From: a virus
Length of the DNA stretch: 64,000 nucleotides
Reading direction: 5' to 3' (one strand)
Virus record (IMG/VR): IMGVR_UViG_3300044618_002782
Coordinates: 96,608-160,607 of that record
Shown here: positions 25,701-33,977 of the stretch, piece after piece
How positions within the stretch are numbered: position 1 is the first letter of the stretch
Layout: the number at the start of each line of letters is the position of its first letter
Made by a program: the position numbers and the translations under genes
Notes under the pieces: generated by a model
Databases searched by the model: none
The model's input: the letters and a program-made list of their open reading frames with translations, nothing else
Told to the model about the DNA's origin: nothing

Positions 25701-26312
25701 ATGAAAACATTTGCACAATACCTGACAGAAAGCGAAAAAACCTTTGATTATCGTATCAAAATCTGCGGAGATGTTGGGGCTGACCTCTTAAAGATGTTTA
25801 AGGAAAAACTTAAAAAGTTTGATCCTGTAAAGATTTCAGATCCAAAGACCACACCTGTACAGGCCAAGCCTGTAGACTTTCCCGGACAAACTAATCAACG
25901 AGTGACCATGATTGATGGCAGTTTTAGATACCCAGCAACGCCTCCGCAGATTCAACAGATGGCAGAGCTTTGCGGAGTACCTGCTACTGATATTTGTATC
26001 AATGACTTGCATTGGTCAGAAGGAATGGATCAAGAGTTACTGGGCATTGAAGAAGAAAATTCTCCTTCCTTGCTGGAAAAAGATTACCCAGCTAACTCAG
26101 CAGAACAGAACAAGCTCAAGAAAGAATACGCCGACAGCAATCAGCAGATAGTAAAAAACTCAGCTGAAAAAGCCACATGGACTGTAGCTGGCGGCCGTAC
26201 TCCACCAGCTGTCACAACAAACGATTTGCCACAGGGCGTCAAGAGTCCTATGTCAACAATAAAACGTCCACCACGTCCAGCCACTGGATTTAAATCTCAA
26301 GGAAAAAAGTAA
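25701..26312 (+). CDS. Putative internal/core protein with T4-type capsid-targeting N-terminus
   Basis: A 203-residue protein. The N-terminus MKTFAQYLTE|SEKT is strikingly like the T4 internal-protein leader MKTYQEFIAE|A, which directs IPI, IPII and IPIII into the prohead and is cut after Glu by the gp21 protease. Then EKTFDYRIKICGDVG opens a beta-rich domain seen in aquatic T4-like phages (ISDPKTTPVQAKPVDFPG, RVTMIDGSFRYPATPPQIQ). The C-terminus is Lys/Pro-rich and probably flexible. Function unknown; packaging within the capsid is inferred from the leader. It is coupled to the next gene by a TAATG overlap. Confidence 0.55.
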   Translation: MKTFAQYLTESEKTFDYRIKICGDVGADLLKMFKEKLKKFDPVKISDPKTTPVQAKPVDFPGQTNQRVTMIDGSFRYPATPPQIQQMAELCGVPATDICINDLHWSEGMDQELLGIEEENSPSLLEKDYPANSAEQNKLKKEYADSNQQIVKNSAEKATWTVAGGRTPPAVTTNDLPQGVKSPMSTIKRPPRPATGFKSQGKK

Positions 26313-29104
26313 TGGATATCTATCAAATCATGGCTCGACTTGACGCCATTGGCTCAAAGAAAAATCTGACAGAAAGTCAGGATATGATGCAACCTGTTGC
26401 TGAAGGTCGCTTCAAAGAATTAGATATAATTCTGCAGGATTTTCCTGAGGATGTGGAAGAATTTAAACGCAGTGGCGATTTAGGCAGTAGATTTTATGAG
26501 GCCCTGGTTAACCATTATCTGGATTCGGGCGAAATGCCTTATGGCGTAGCTAAAGCACGCACTGGCGATCCGTATGACTGGGTTGTAAATCGGTTGGCTA
26601 GCGAGTTGGGTCTGGACGAAGCATCTGCAAGAAACCGCGGCGATGTTGCTGAAGCCAAGACTTCTAAGCCTGACTTTTTAGATCTTGACAAAGATGGCGA
26701 CAAGAAAGAGCCAATGAAAAAGGCAGTTGCTGATAAGAAAAAAGGTGCAGTTAAAGAAAGCGAACAGAATATGAGTCGCGCTGCCAAAGGTTATGAAAAA
26801 TATGGCAAACAAGGTATGCAGGCATTAGCCAAGGCTGGTAAAGAAGGTAAAAGTCTTGATCCCGTCAGAAAAAAATACGACAGGTATGACGAATCACTTA
26901 GTCAAGATGACTTTGACCAAGCCGCAATTGCCCAGGGCAAACGTGGACGTGATGCTCGTGACAATCCTTCAAAAGCAGTAGCGGCAGCTAAACGTAGTCC
27001 AGCAGCTCAAGATGCACGTGCCAAACTTGACAAAGTACGTCAATCTGAAATCAAAGTCAAAGAGTCAGCAAAACCAGACTTCTTGGACATGGACCAAGAT
27101 GGCAACAAGAAAGAGTCAATGAAGAAAGCTGTCCAAGACAAGAATCGTGTTAAGAAAGTCGACGAAGCCGGCAAAAATCTATTCCCAGGCACACCTGAGT
27201 ACGAATTGCGTTTTGGCAAAGACGATGCTTCTAGTGCGTTTGATAAGAAAAAGATTTCAACAGGTACAGTGTATAGCCGCAAGCATCACGAAGAGCCTGA
27301 AGCAGCCGACAACGATGATACACCAAAGAAAAAAGGCCGCCCAGTTGGCGCCAAACGACGCCTAGGAGCCAAAGGACCCAGTGTTAACAGTTTACTGTTA
27401 AAAGGCAAAGGCGGTTTGAAAGAACACGATATCGATATTCAAGATAGAGGTGAATACGATCGCGAAGGCGATATGGCCTTGAATCAAGTGCACCAAATTG
27501 CAGACGCTGCTCGAGAATTGCATGCTATTTTGGCATCAGACGATAATCTGCCGGAATGGGTACAAAGCAAGATCACCAAGGCCTTGGATTACATTGACAC
27601 AGCCAGAGATTATCTAGGTGCCGAAGGCGAAATGGATCGCGAAGAATTACCTGAAATTGCTCCTATCGTTGGGGCTCTTGCCGGTCGTGCATTGGCTGGA
27701 GCAGCTGGCGCAGGATCAACAGGACAAGCAATTGGGAGCCTAGCTGGAAGAGCAGTTGCAGGTGCAATGAACGGCAACGATGAAGTTGAAGAAGCTGGAT
27801 ATTCAGCCAAATCAGCTCGTGCAGGTAAAGACATTGGCAAGCCCGGCAAGAACTTTAACAAGATTGCCAAAGGTGCTGCTGAACGTTACGGCAGCAAGGC
27901 TGCTGGTGAACGTGTTGCCGGCGCAGTGTTAAACAAACTGCGTGCCAAGGAAGGCGTTGAAGAAGGACCCGACACCGGAATTGGATCTAAACTACCAAAA
28001 AGCGACATCGAAACTTTTGGATTACAAAAAGGACGACCATACAAAATCAATCCTCCTCAAGATTTCAAACCAGGTGATAGAAAACGTGCTGTTCAACAAC
28101 TTATTCCCACTCAAGACAAGAAAGATCACATTCGCAGTCGATTGGGTAAACATGTAGCTCCTGTATTGCCCGAACAAGATGTCGAAGAAGAATCTACTAA
28201 CAAAAAAGATGTACCGTTTGACGGACCATATCGTAAAAAAGGCGATGACAAAGACCAATTCGGCAACAAGATCAAGCATGTTGCTCGTCATGCCGCACGC
28301 CAAGGTTTAGCAGACATGACCACAGCTGAACTCAAGGCTGAACTCAAGCGCAGAAGTCAAGTAGAAGAAGAGTCTACTGATACTCAAGACCAGCATGCAG
28401 AAAAGGCCGGCAAGAAAGTCACCAAAGATCTTGAGTACGACATGAAGCACAAGGGCAAAGACGATGCCAAGGCAGAAAAGGCCGGTAAGAAAGTCACCAA
28501 AGATATCGAGTATGACGACAAGAAAGACAAAGAAAAGAAAGTCGACGAAACCACAGTGTCGGGTTCAGTAGCTACAGGTGGCGATGCTCCTAAGAAAAGC
28601 AAAGGCGGAATGCAGTTTGGTCAAGGTGTCTACGAAGGCGCTATTGCAGAAAGTTTTGACAAGAAGCTGGGCGGAATACTCACCGAAGGCATGAGTGTCA
28701 ATGTCAGCACAGACGATACAGGCAAAAAGAGTATCACGGTCAATGCCACAGATGCTGATGCTGATTCCTTGGGCAACATGCTGAAGATGGCAGGTTTGTT
28801 CTCTAGCGAAGGCTACAGCAGAACATGCGAAAGTTGCCACGGCATACACGAAGCAGGTGCTTGTCAAGCAGAGCAAGTTGCTGAAGAATTGGCCAACAGC
28901 CCTGACGAAGTGTATGCTGACAAAGACTACATGACACAAACACTATCGGGTGGATTAAATGGTCCCAAGACAACAGGTCAAACAACAGGGCCTGTTGTGA
29001 ATCGTCAAGATAGTCGTCAAGGTGTAATGGCTGAAGCTGAACGAGTTGTTGAGCAATCAGAATCACGCTTGTGGAATCTTTACAAGCAATACGAGAAAAA
29101 ATGA
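26312..29104 (+). CDS. Large modular internal protein with prohead-protease-like sites and DxDxDG loops
   Basis: A 930-residue, highly charged, Lys-rich protein. LTE21 and VAE31 near the N-terminus are followed by many (V/I/M)-x-E sites (VAEA, VDEA, VEEA, VEEG, VEEE, VDET, IAES, VAEE, MAEA, VVEQ) between modules. Two copies of KPDFLD(L/M)D(K/Q)DG with KKE-MKKAV downstream (about 26666 and 27070) contain EF-hand/dockerin-type D-x-D-x-D-G loops. A glycine/alanine-rich hydrophobic segment (GALAGRALAGAAGAGS) lies midway, and near the C-terminus CESCHGIHEAGACQ looks like a zinc knuckle. A direct repeat of EKAGKKVTKD occurs near 28400 and 28480. The basic charge suits DNA contact inside the head. 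Processing and packaging are inferred. Confidence 0.5.
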   Translation: MDIYQIMARLDAIGSKKNLTESQDMMQPVAEGRFKELDIILQDFPEDVEEFKRSGDLGSRFYEALVNHYLDSGEMPYGVAKARTGDPYDWVVNRLASELGLDEASARNRGDVAEAKTSKPDFLDLDKDGDKKEPMKKAVADKKKGAVKESEQNMSRAAKGYEKYGKQGMQALAKAGKEGKSLDPVRKKYDRYDESLSQDDFDQAAIAQGKRGRDARDNPSKAVAAAKRSPAAQDARAKLDKVRQSEIKVKESAKPDFLDMDQDGNKKESMKKAVQDKNRVKKVDEAGKNLFPGTPEYELRFGKDDASSAFDKKKISTGTVYSRKHHEEPEAADNDDTPKKKGRPVGAKRRLGAKGPSVNSLLLKGKGGLKEHDIDIQDRGEYDREGDMALNQVHQIADAARELHAILASDDNLPEWVQSKITKALDYIDTARDYLGAEGEMDREELPEIAPIVGALAGRALAGAAGAGSTGQAIGSLAGRAVAGAMNGNDEVEEAGYSAKSARAGKDIGKPGKNFNKIAKGAAERYGSKAAGERVAGAVLNKLRAKEGVEEGPDTGIGSKLPKSDIETFGLQKGRPYKINPPQDFKPGDRKRAVQQLIPTQDKKDHIRSRLGKHVAPVLPEQDVEEESTNKKDVPFDGPYRKKGDDKDQFGNKIKHVARHAARQGLADMTTAELKAELKRRSQVEEESTDTQDQHAEKAGKKVTKDLEYDMKHKGKDDAKAEKAGKKVTKDIEYDDKKDKEKKVDETTVSGSVATGGDAPKKSKGGMQFGQGVYEGAIAESFDKKLGGILTEGMSVNVSTDDTGKKSITVNATDADADSLGNMLKMAGLFSSEGYSRTCESCHGIHEAGACQAEQVAEELANSPDEVYADKDYMTQTLSGGLNGPKTTGQTTGPVVNRQDSRQGVMAEAERVVEQSESRLWNLYKQYEKK

Positions 29105-29862
29105 AGAAACTAGCAGATTATATCGCTGAATCCGAATCCCCAGTCGCTGGGGATCGATTTGCTATCAATATTCGAGAAGAATGCCTGATTGAATCGCATG
29201 TGGTTGATGTGGTTGAAGATGGCATTGTGATCGAAGGCGACGAACGCTTGTTGGCCCTGTTGGAAGAATACGGCTTTCAGCTGGAAACTGTTCGTCGATA
29301 CGGTGCTGTGGGTTCCAGTGCAGGAATGGGATTTACCACAGCCGAATCAGATGTCAACGATGCTGGTAGCGACAACAGCGACCGAGAGTTACGCTTGATC
29401 CGCAGCCGTGCCGGACTGGCCGAAACAGCACCCGATCAGCCCGAAACTGATGCTGACCATAACGATCCCTTGGCAGCCAAGGCAGCAAACCTTGCACCAG
29501 TGGGTGCCATTGGATCAGAACTTGATGAAGATGGAGTTGATCCAGTAAACGCACAAGGACAAGATGCAGAAGATCTGCATGGCCAAGCCACATCAAGTGT
29601 TGCCGGTGCTGTAGACGAAGCTGAATACCAAGGTCGTGAAGTCAAGTTAGGCAAGCCTTTTTTAACACCAGGCGGTCCAAAGAAACGTAGCGTTTATGTA
29701 AAAAATCCTAAAGGCAACATAGTCAAGGTCAACTTTGGCGATCCTAACATGCGTATCAAAAAGTCAAATCCGGCACGTAGGAAAAACTTCAGGGCCAGAC
29801 ATAACTGTGCCAATCCGGGTCCTCGCACATCGGCTCGTTATTGGTCTTGTAGAGCTTGGTAA
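29101..29862 (+). CDS. Conserved phage head-associated protein with Arg/Cys-rich C-terminus and targeting-like leader
   Basis: A 253-residue protein from ATG 29101, which overlaps the previous stop (ATGA); an upstream GTG in frame is less likely. The N-terminus MKKLADYIAE|SESP again matches the capsid-targeting pattern. The middle is acidic and disordered. The C-terminal 60 residues (KRSVYVKNPKGNIVKVNFGD, ARRKNFRARHNC, TSARYWSCRAW) form a compact Cys/Arg/Trp-rich domain that I recall from many aquatic T4-like phages near capsid genes, always without a function. Likely a virion or head-assembly component. Confidence 0.55.
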   Translation: MKKLADYIAESESPVAGDRFAINIREECLIESHVVDVVEDGIVIEGDERLLALLEEYGFQLETVRRYGAVGSSAGMGFTTAESDVNDAGSDNSDRELRLIRSRAGLAETAPDQPETDADHNDPLAAKAANLAPVGAIGSELDEDGVDPVNAQGQDAEDLHGQATSSVAGAVDEAEYQGREVKLGKPFLTPGGPKKRSVYVKNPKGNIVKVNFGDPNMRIKKSNPARRKNFRARHNCANPGPRTSARYWSCRAW

Positions 29863-29881
29863 TAAAAAAAAGGAATCATAA

Positions 29882-30160
29882 ATGCCACAAGCAAACGTAT
29901 ATACATCAGTATCAGCACAAGCCTGGTTAACAGACAAATGTAAAATTGCCACAGGAAATACGGCTGTGACTTTTAACGTAGATCTCGTCTATCCAACTGC
30001 CACTGGCAATTTGTACGGTAATTCAGTTTCTATTCCTGCAAACTACACACAAACAGTATTTGTGGGTGTAGGTAATAAACTTACTGTAGCCGGTGCTAAC
30101 TTTACAGCACAAGAAATTGGAACAACCAGTTCAGGCAGTTACTCAGTACGACAGGTATAA
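29882..30160 (+). CDS. Small beta-type virion protein, unknown
   Basis: A 92-residue protein with AAAAGGA 8 nt before the ATG. Short alternating strands (VTFNVDLVYPTATGN, VSIPANYTQTVFVGVGN) suggest a single beta-sandwich, with no Cys pairs beyond one residue. It interrupts the run of leader-bearing internal proteins and has a good Shine-Dalgarno of its own, so it may be needed in higher copy, for example as a decoration or spike protein. No family recognised. Confidence 0.45.
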   Translation: MPQANVYTSVSAQAWLTDKCKIATGNTAVTFNVDLVYPTATGNLYGNSVSIPANYTQTVFVGVGNKLTVAGANFTAQEIGTTSSGSYSVRQV

Positions 30161-30168
30161 GGTCGCAC

Positions 30169-30552
30169 ATGCGAGCCAGAGAATTTGTTTCTGCTAGAAT
30201 AACCGAAACAGCAGATGCCAAGATTTCCCGCAGGCTGCAAGCGGCCACTCGCGGCCTAAATGTCTATAGTGATGCTGAACGCTGGAACGGTGATTATGTA
30301 TTGAGTCGTTTGGGCCAAGCAGTGGCCTCAACAGATGGTACGTTTGTACCTGATATTGATATGAAATCGTGGATAGGTAAAAACAAAAGTACTCATCCAT
30401 ACACTCCAGAAGAACAAGCCATGCTGAAAATGGCGTACCGGGCCATTGGTGCTGACTATACGGATCTCAACGGCGGCAACATGAACAGTGAAGAAATGTC
30501 AGAAGTCAATCGAGTTAGCCCAGTGCAGGGATTTAAAGGTTATCCCAGATGA
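30169..30552 (+). CDS. MRAREF-family putative internal protein, copy A
   Basis: A 127-residue protein. It starts MRAREFVSARITE|TADA and ends VSPVQGFKGYPR, termini shared with the next gene while the middle differs. The leader has the basic/aromatic pattern of the capsid-targeting sequence and ends in I-T-E. The core (RRLQAATRGLNVYSDAERWN, EEQAMLKMAYRAIGADYTDL) is helical and unrecognised. The stop overlaps the following start (ATGA). Confidence 0.5.
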   Translation: MRAREFVSARITETADAKISRRLQAATRGLNVYSDAERWNGDYVLSRLGQAVASTDGTFVPDIDMKSWIGKNKSTHPYTPEEQAMLKMAYRAIGADYTDLNGGNMNSEEMSEVNRVSPVQGFKGYPR

Positions 30553-30953
30553 GAGCCAGAGAATTTATTCGCGAACAACGAGATTTACCCCCTGAAAGCA
30601 AAGGACCCATGCGTTACACTTATGTGATCCCAGGGTTGAGTGCTTCCGACCCTTATGGAAACTATCGTATGGGTGTGGCAATGGCACGTGCCAGAAGCGA
30701 TTATGCCAACGAACTCAGCAGTGAAAACGAAGGAATTGATCCCTACAAGCCTGAATGGTCTGCTGAAACTGCGTTTGGTGAACATGCTGTTGTTGTGGGA
30801 TCTAGCCCGCACATTGCACAATTGATTGACCGTGCTTTGGCAATGACTGGAACACCCGGCGGCAAGCGATTAGTCAGCAGTGCTGACAGTGACGAGCCTG
30901 CTTTTGTAGCAAACAAAAGTCCTGTTCGGGCCTTTAAAGGATACCCGAGATAA
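30549..30953 (+). CDS. MRAREF-family putative internal protein, copy B
   Basis: A 134-residue tandem paralogue of the previous gene at its ends only: MRAREFIRE|Q at the start and KSPVRAFKGYPR at the end. The core (RMGVAMARARSDYANELSSE, FGEHAVVVGSSPHIAQLIDR) differs. Conserved termini around variable cores suit a family of cargoes sharing targeting signals. The stop overlaps the next start (TAATG). Function unknown. Confidence 0.5.
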   Translation: MRAREFIREQRDLPPESKGPMRYTYVIPGLSASDPYGNYRMGVAMARARSDYANELSSENEGIDPYKPEWSAETAFGEHAVVVGSSPHIAQLIDRALAMTGTPGGKRLVSSADSDEPAFVANKSPVRAFKGYPR

Positions 30954-31561
30954 TGGCCAATAACCCGCCACCATACGACAATATTACTGGCATCTCTCGT
31001 GCTGTAATGAAAGACAACGCACAAGAAACCATTGGCGCATACAATGGCGTTGCTAGACCCAGCGAATTAGTAGTCAACCAACTCACACAAGATATCTATG
31101 TAGGCAACGTCAATGGAAATCTAAATTTGGTCGCATACGGATCTGGTGTTACCAGCACCACAACATTCAACCCGCAGTTCACTGACGGATCAGGCACATT
31201 TGCTGGCGGTACTACCACAGCATCCTATGTGCGTATGGGTCCGCTGATGTATATACATGTGTATGTGGATTTTACAGGGGTTACCAACTTTGGCAGCACA
31301 GGATATCAGATTACACTGCCCACACCCGCAATAAACACATTTAGACTGGCCGGCGGCAGCCTGCATCAAACAGCCGGTGCTGGTTCTCCTGCCTTGTACC
31401 ATATTGCTGGAATCACAGACGTCATTGACAGCACCACAGTCATGAAACTGTATTATTCTGGTAGTGTCTCTGATCTAGTTTGGAAATTCAACACTCCAGC
31501 CACAGGCGCCTGGCAATCAGGCGCACACTTTGATCTTTCTGGCACATATCAAGTAGCTTAA
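30953..31561 (+). CDS. Putative virion fiber/surface protein
   Basis: A 202-residue protein. The N-terminal ISRAVMKDNAQETIGAYNG and RPSELVVNQLTQDIYVGNVN resemble the attachment segments of small fibers in T4-like phages (compare the 5332 gene: LADLQLGEVAINTYDARLYA). The C-terminal 120 residues look like a beta-sandwich (YIHVYVDFTGVTNFGSTGYQ, VMKLYYSGSVSDLVWKF). A small fiber or head fiber is most likely. It is the last gene of the late block before the leaderless nuclease gene. Confidence 0.5.
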   Translation: MANNPPPYDNITGISRAVMKDNAQETIGAYNGVARPSELVVNQLTQDIYVGNVNGNLNLVAYGSGVTSTTTFNPQFTDGSGTFAGGTTTASYVRMGPLMYIHVYVDFTGVTNFGSTGYQITLPTPAINTFRLAGGSLHQTAGAGSPALYHIAGITDVIDSTTVMKLYYSGSVSDLVWKFNTPATGAWQSGAHFDLSGTYQVA

Positions 31562-31564
31562 ATA
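31557..31564 (+). promoter_or_regulatory. Late promoter motif CTTAAATA abutting the nuclease start
   Basis: TAAATA, four bases, ATG at 31569; it overlaps the preceding stop codon. Predicted leaderless transcript; no Shine-Dalgarno. Confidence 0.55.
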
Positions 31565-31568
31565 CCAT

Positions 31569-32006
31569 ATGAAAAAACTCATCCTATTCTTACTCGTAGT
31601 GCCTTGCTTGGCACTAGCACAACCCAAACAACGACCTGGAGTGACCTATGACGCTGTGATCACCAGAGTCATAGACGGCGACACAGTGGGCATACAAGCC
31701 ACTTGGTTACCAGCACCACTCAAACAGGAACTCAGTATCCGTGTGTTCGGAGTTGACACTCCTGAAAAGGGCTTTCGTGCTCAGTGCCCCAGTGAAGCAC
31801 AGCGTGGCGAAGCAGCCACAGCGTTTACCAAACAAATGATTGCCAACTCACAAAAGCGTCAAATTGTGCTCATGGACTGGGACAAATACGGCGGGCGTGT
31901 GTTGGGCGATGTGCTGTTAAACGGTGTTAGCCTACGCCAGCAACTGATTGCCAACGGATTTGCACGTGAATACTACGGTGAAGCCAAAACATCTTGGTGC
32001 AACTAA
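31569..32006 (+). CDS. Secreted thermonuclease (staphylococcal nuclease-like)
   Basis: A 145-residue protein. A textbook signal peptide, MKKLILFLLVVPCLALA with cleavage before QPKQ, is followed by an SNase fold: ITRVIDGDTV (Ca-binding Asp), IRVFGVDTPE (catalytic Arg and Glu) and KYGGRVLGDVLL (second catalytic Arg). All residues needed for catalysis in the SNase family appear present. It should be exported by Sec to the periplasm and degrade DNA or RNA there. Late, leaderless expression is predicted. Possible roles are destroying incoming competitor DNA or scavenging nucleotides; neither can be read from the sequence. Confidence 0.85.
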   Translation: MKKLILFLLVVPCLALAQPKQRPGVTYDAVITRVIDGDTVGIQATWLPAPLKQELSIRVFGVDTPEKGFRAQCPSEAQRGEAATAFTKQMIANSQKRQIVLMDWDKYGGRVLGDVLLNGVSLRQQLIANGFAREYYGEAKTSWCN

Positions 32007-32012
32007 CTCGCC

Positions 32013-32020
32013 CGTAAATA
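32013..32020 (+). promoter_or_regulatory. Late promoter motif CGTAAATA abutting radical SAM gene 1
   Basis: TAAATA, four bases, ATG at 32025, within a short dyad CCCGTA-AA-TACGGG. Predicted leaderless. Confidence 0.55.
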
Positions 32021-32024
32021 CGGG

Positions 32025-33173
32025 ATGACGAATTTCTATTGTGCCGCACCCTGGCGCGGCCTACATATCAATCCCAGGGGCGATGTAAAAACCTGCTGTG
32101 CAGGTAACCCCAACATGTTGGGCAATCTCAATCAAAATTCAATTGTGGAAATACTCAATAGTACACAAATGAAAGAAATTAGATCCAGTTTATCGCAGGG
32201 AATCCCGCACGAGTACTGCAGTAATTGTGTACGTGCTGAAAGATTTGGTGCTGATTCAGAACGCAAGTGGCACAACAATGTCAATCCTGATTTTGATTAT
32301 GCCGCTGCCGGCACTGAATATCACTATCCAGTGATTGTGGATGTGCGGTGGAATACCACTTGTAATCTCAGTTGCAACTACTGCGGAGAGTTTTGCAGTT
32401 CAAAATGGTCTGCTATAAAAAACATACCATTCAAGTCAGGTGCCCGTCCCTACTACGATCAAGTGTGCGACTTTATTGAGCAACATCAAGAACACATTCA
32501 CGAAGTGGCATTAGTCGGCGGCGAACCCTTGTTGTTGCCAGAAAATGAACGCCTGCTGGATGTTATACCTGCCGATGCAATTGTTACGCTGATTACCAAC
32601 CTCAATGTCAATTTAGAAAATAACAAAATTTTCAAGAAGTTGACAACCAGGAATAAGGTAGGCTGGAGCATGAGTTTTGATAACGTCGGAGATCGATTTG
32701 AGTATGTTCGACACGGCAGCAATTGGAATCTGTTAAAGCAAAATTTAGCTACAGTCAAAGATCTCATGACCACACAAGGGCAGTGGGGCGGTATACATGC
32801 AGTTTATAATATTTACAATGCTACTCGTGTGTGTGAATTGAGAGAGTTTGCCGAAGAACAAGGTGTTAGTGTGTTATGGCAAAACTTATTCCAGCCTGAA
32901 TATCTGGATCCGTTTTTACACAACGGACAATTGGCTGAGTTAGCTGCAGCCGAGATCGAGCGTTTCTATAATCTAGGAATTACTCGTGACATGGATCGCA
33001 ATTTTTTTGATCAAGCTTTAAGAACCTATCAAGGCAAAATTGGATCAACATCTACTATCGCTGCCAAGTTCCGACAACACATTGTTGTTAACGAAACTCG
33101 ATATCACCCAGACAAGGCCGGCGAATTTGTTGAACTATGGCCTGAACTGAAATTTTTAATAGACACTCAATAA
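32025..33173 (+). CDS. Radical SAM protein with SPASM/twitch-like cysteines (copy 1)
   Basis: A 382-residue protein. The radical SAM core begins at CNLSCNYC (Cx3Cx2C binding the catalytic 4Fe-4S cluster), followed by the GGEPLL SAM motif. The N-terminal CAAPWRGLHINPRGDVKTCC and a later CSNCVRAE provide extra cysteines, as in proteins where a SPASM/twitch auxiliary cluster precedes the core. Such enzymes modify peptides or sugars by radical chemistry. It is followed 3 nt later by an SGNH-like gene; an equivalent pair exists at 55751-57645. Substrate unknown: virion protein, host surface glycan or a small peptide are candidates. Confidence 0.8.
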   Translation: MTNFYCAAPWRGLHINPRGDVKTCCAGNPNMLGNLNQNSIVEILNSTQMKEIRSSLSQGIPHEYCSNCVRAERFGADSERKWHNNVNPDFDYAAAGTEYHYPVIVDVRWNTTCNLSCNYCGEFCSSKWSAIKNIPFKSGARPYYDQVCDFIEQHQEHIHEVALVGGEPLLLPENERLLDVIPADAIVTLITNLNVNLENNKIFKKLTTRNKVGWSMSFDNVGDRFEYVRHGSNWNLLKQNLATVKDLMTTQGQWGGIHAVYNIYNATRVCELREFAEEQGVSVLWQNLFQPEYLDPFLHNGQLAELAAAEIERFYNLGITRDMDRNFFDQALRTYQGKIGSTSTIAAKFRQHIVVNETRYHPDKAGEFVELWPELKFLIDTQ

Positions 33174-33176
33174 ATT

Positions 33177-33977
33177 ATGACTAAAGATACAGGATATACC
33201 ATAAACATCGCACCATCACTTAGTGATCAACCACCATTTCAACACAATTATTTTTACAAAGGATCGACTATACATTGGAATGGGTCAGACCAGTTAGAAC
33301 TTTATGAAAAAAACATGCAAACAAGTTCCGCTTATATCTTATTGCAGAAACACGGATGGATAAATTCGACCATAGAATATTCGTACAACAGTCATGGATT
33401 CAGATGTTTAGAATTTGATGATAAGCCGTGTGCGCTAGCATTGGGATGTAGTTTTACTGAAGGAACAGGTTTACATCTGTATCAAACTTGGTCTCGCCGT
33501 TTATCTTCAATGCTAGATTTTACAGTGCGGAATTTAGGAAGCGGCGGCGGCACAATTGATACAGTATTTAGAATATTGGAACACTACATTGATCGGTTGA
33601 ATACAAAATATATTTTTCTGTTGATACCTCCTGTAAATAGACTTGAGTATTGCGACATCGAAAATGAATTTCCTGTAATACACCCATCCAATATTAGGAA
33701 TCATAAAAGTTTTGCCAAGGAATGGTTATCTCAACCGTTTAACGGAATTTATAACACAAAGAAAACCTTACTTGCTATAGAACAATTATGTGCAAAAGCT
33801 AACATTCCGCTATTTACATATTGCTCTCATGATGCACTTTCCGAGTATATTCATAATGACACTAGAAACACTGATTTTGCCAGAGATTTAATGCATCCAG
33901 GAGTTTCATATCAGGAATACGTGGCAAACATAATGTATTCAAAATTTCAATCTTTCAATAAAGCACACTATGGGTAA
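33177..33977 (+). CDS. SGNH/GDSL hydrolase-like protein (copy 1, paired with radical SAM)
   Basis: A 266-residue protein. Block I is ALGCSFTEGTG (nucleophile Ser in G-C-S-F), block II Gly lies in RNLGSGGGTIDT, and block V DLMHPG provides Asp and His. That is the SGNH arrangement of esterases and acyl-sugar hydrolases or acetyltransferase partners. The region is visibly A+T richer than gp17 next to it, suggesting transfer. It follows the radical SAM stop by 3 nt with no clear Shine-Dalgarno, so coupled translation is likely. The 3' end overlaps gp17 by 8 nt. Deacylation of a glycan is a reasonable guess only. Confidence 0.65.
   Translation: MTKDTGYTINIAPSLSDQPPFQHNYFYKGSTIHWNGSDQLELYEKNMQTSSAYILLQKHGWINSTIEYSYNSHGFRCLEFDDKPCALALGCSFTEGTGLHLYQTWSRRLSSMLDFTVRNLGSGGGTIDTVFRILEHYIDRLNTKYIFLLIPPVNRLEYCDIENEFPVIHPSNIRNHKSFAKEWLSQPFNGIYNTKKTLLAIEQLCAKANIPLFTYCSHDALSEYIHNDTRNTDFARDLMHPGVSYQEYVANIMYSKFQSFNKAHYG

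Noticed and set aside
28820-28860. CESCH as a c-type heme-binding C-x-x-C-H motif
   Set aside because: No signal peptide, Lys-rich cytosolic or capsid context, and further Cys/His nearby fit a zinc knuckle better.
32011-32024. CCCGTAAATACGGG dyad as an operator or terminator
   Set aside because: It coincides with a late promoter motif shared by many genes whose flanks are not palindromic; the symmetry is probably incidental.
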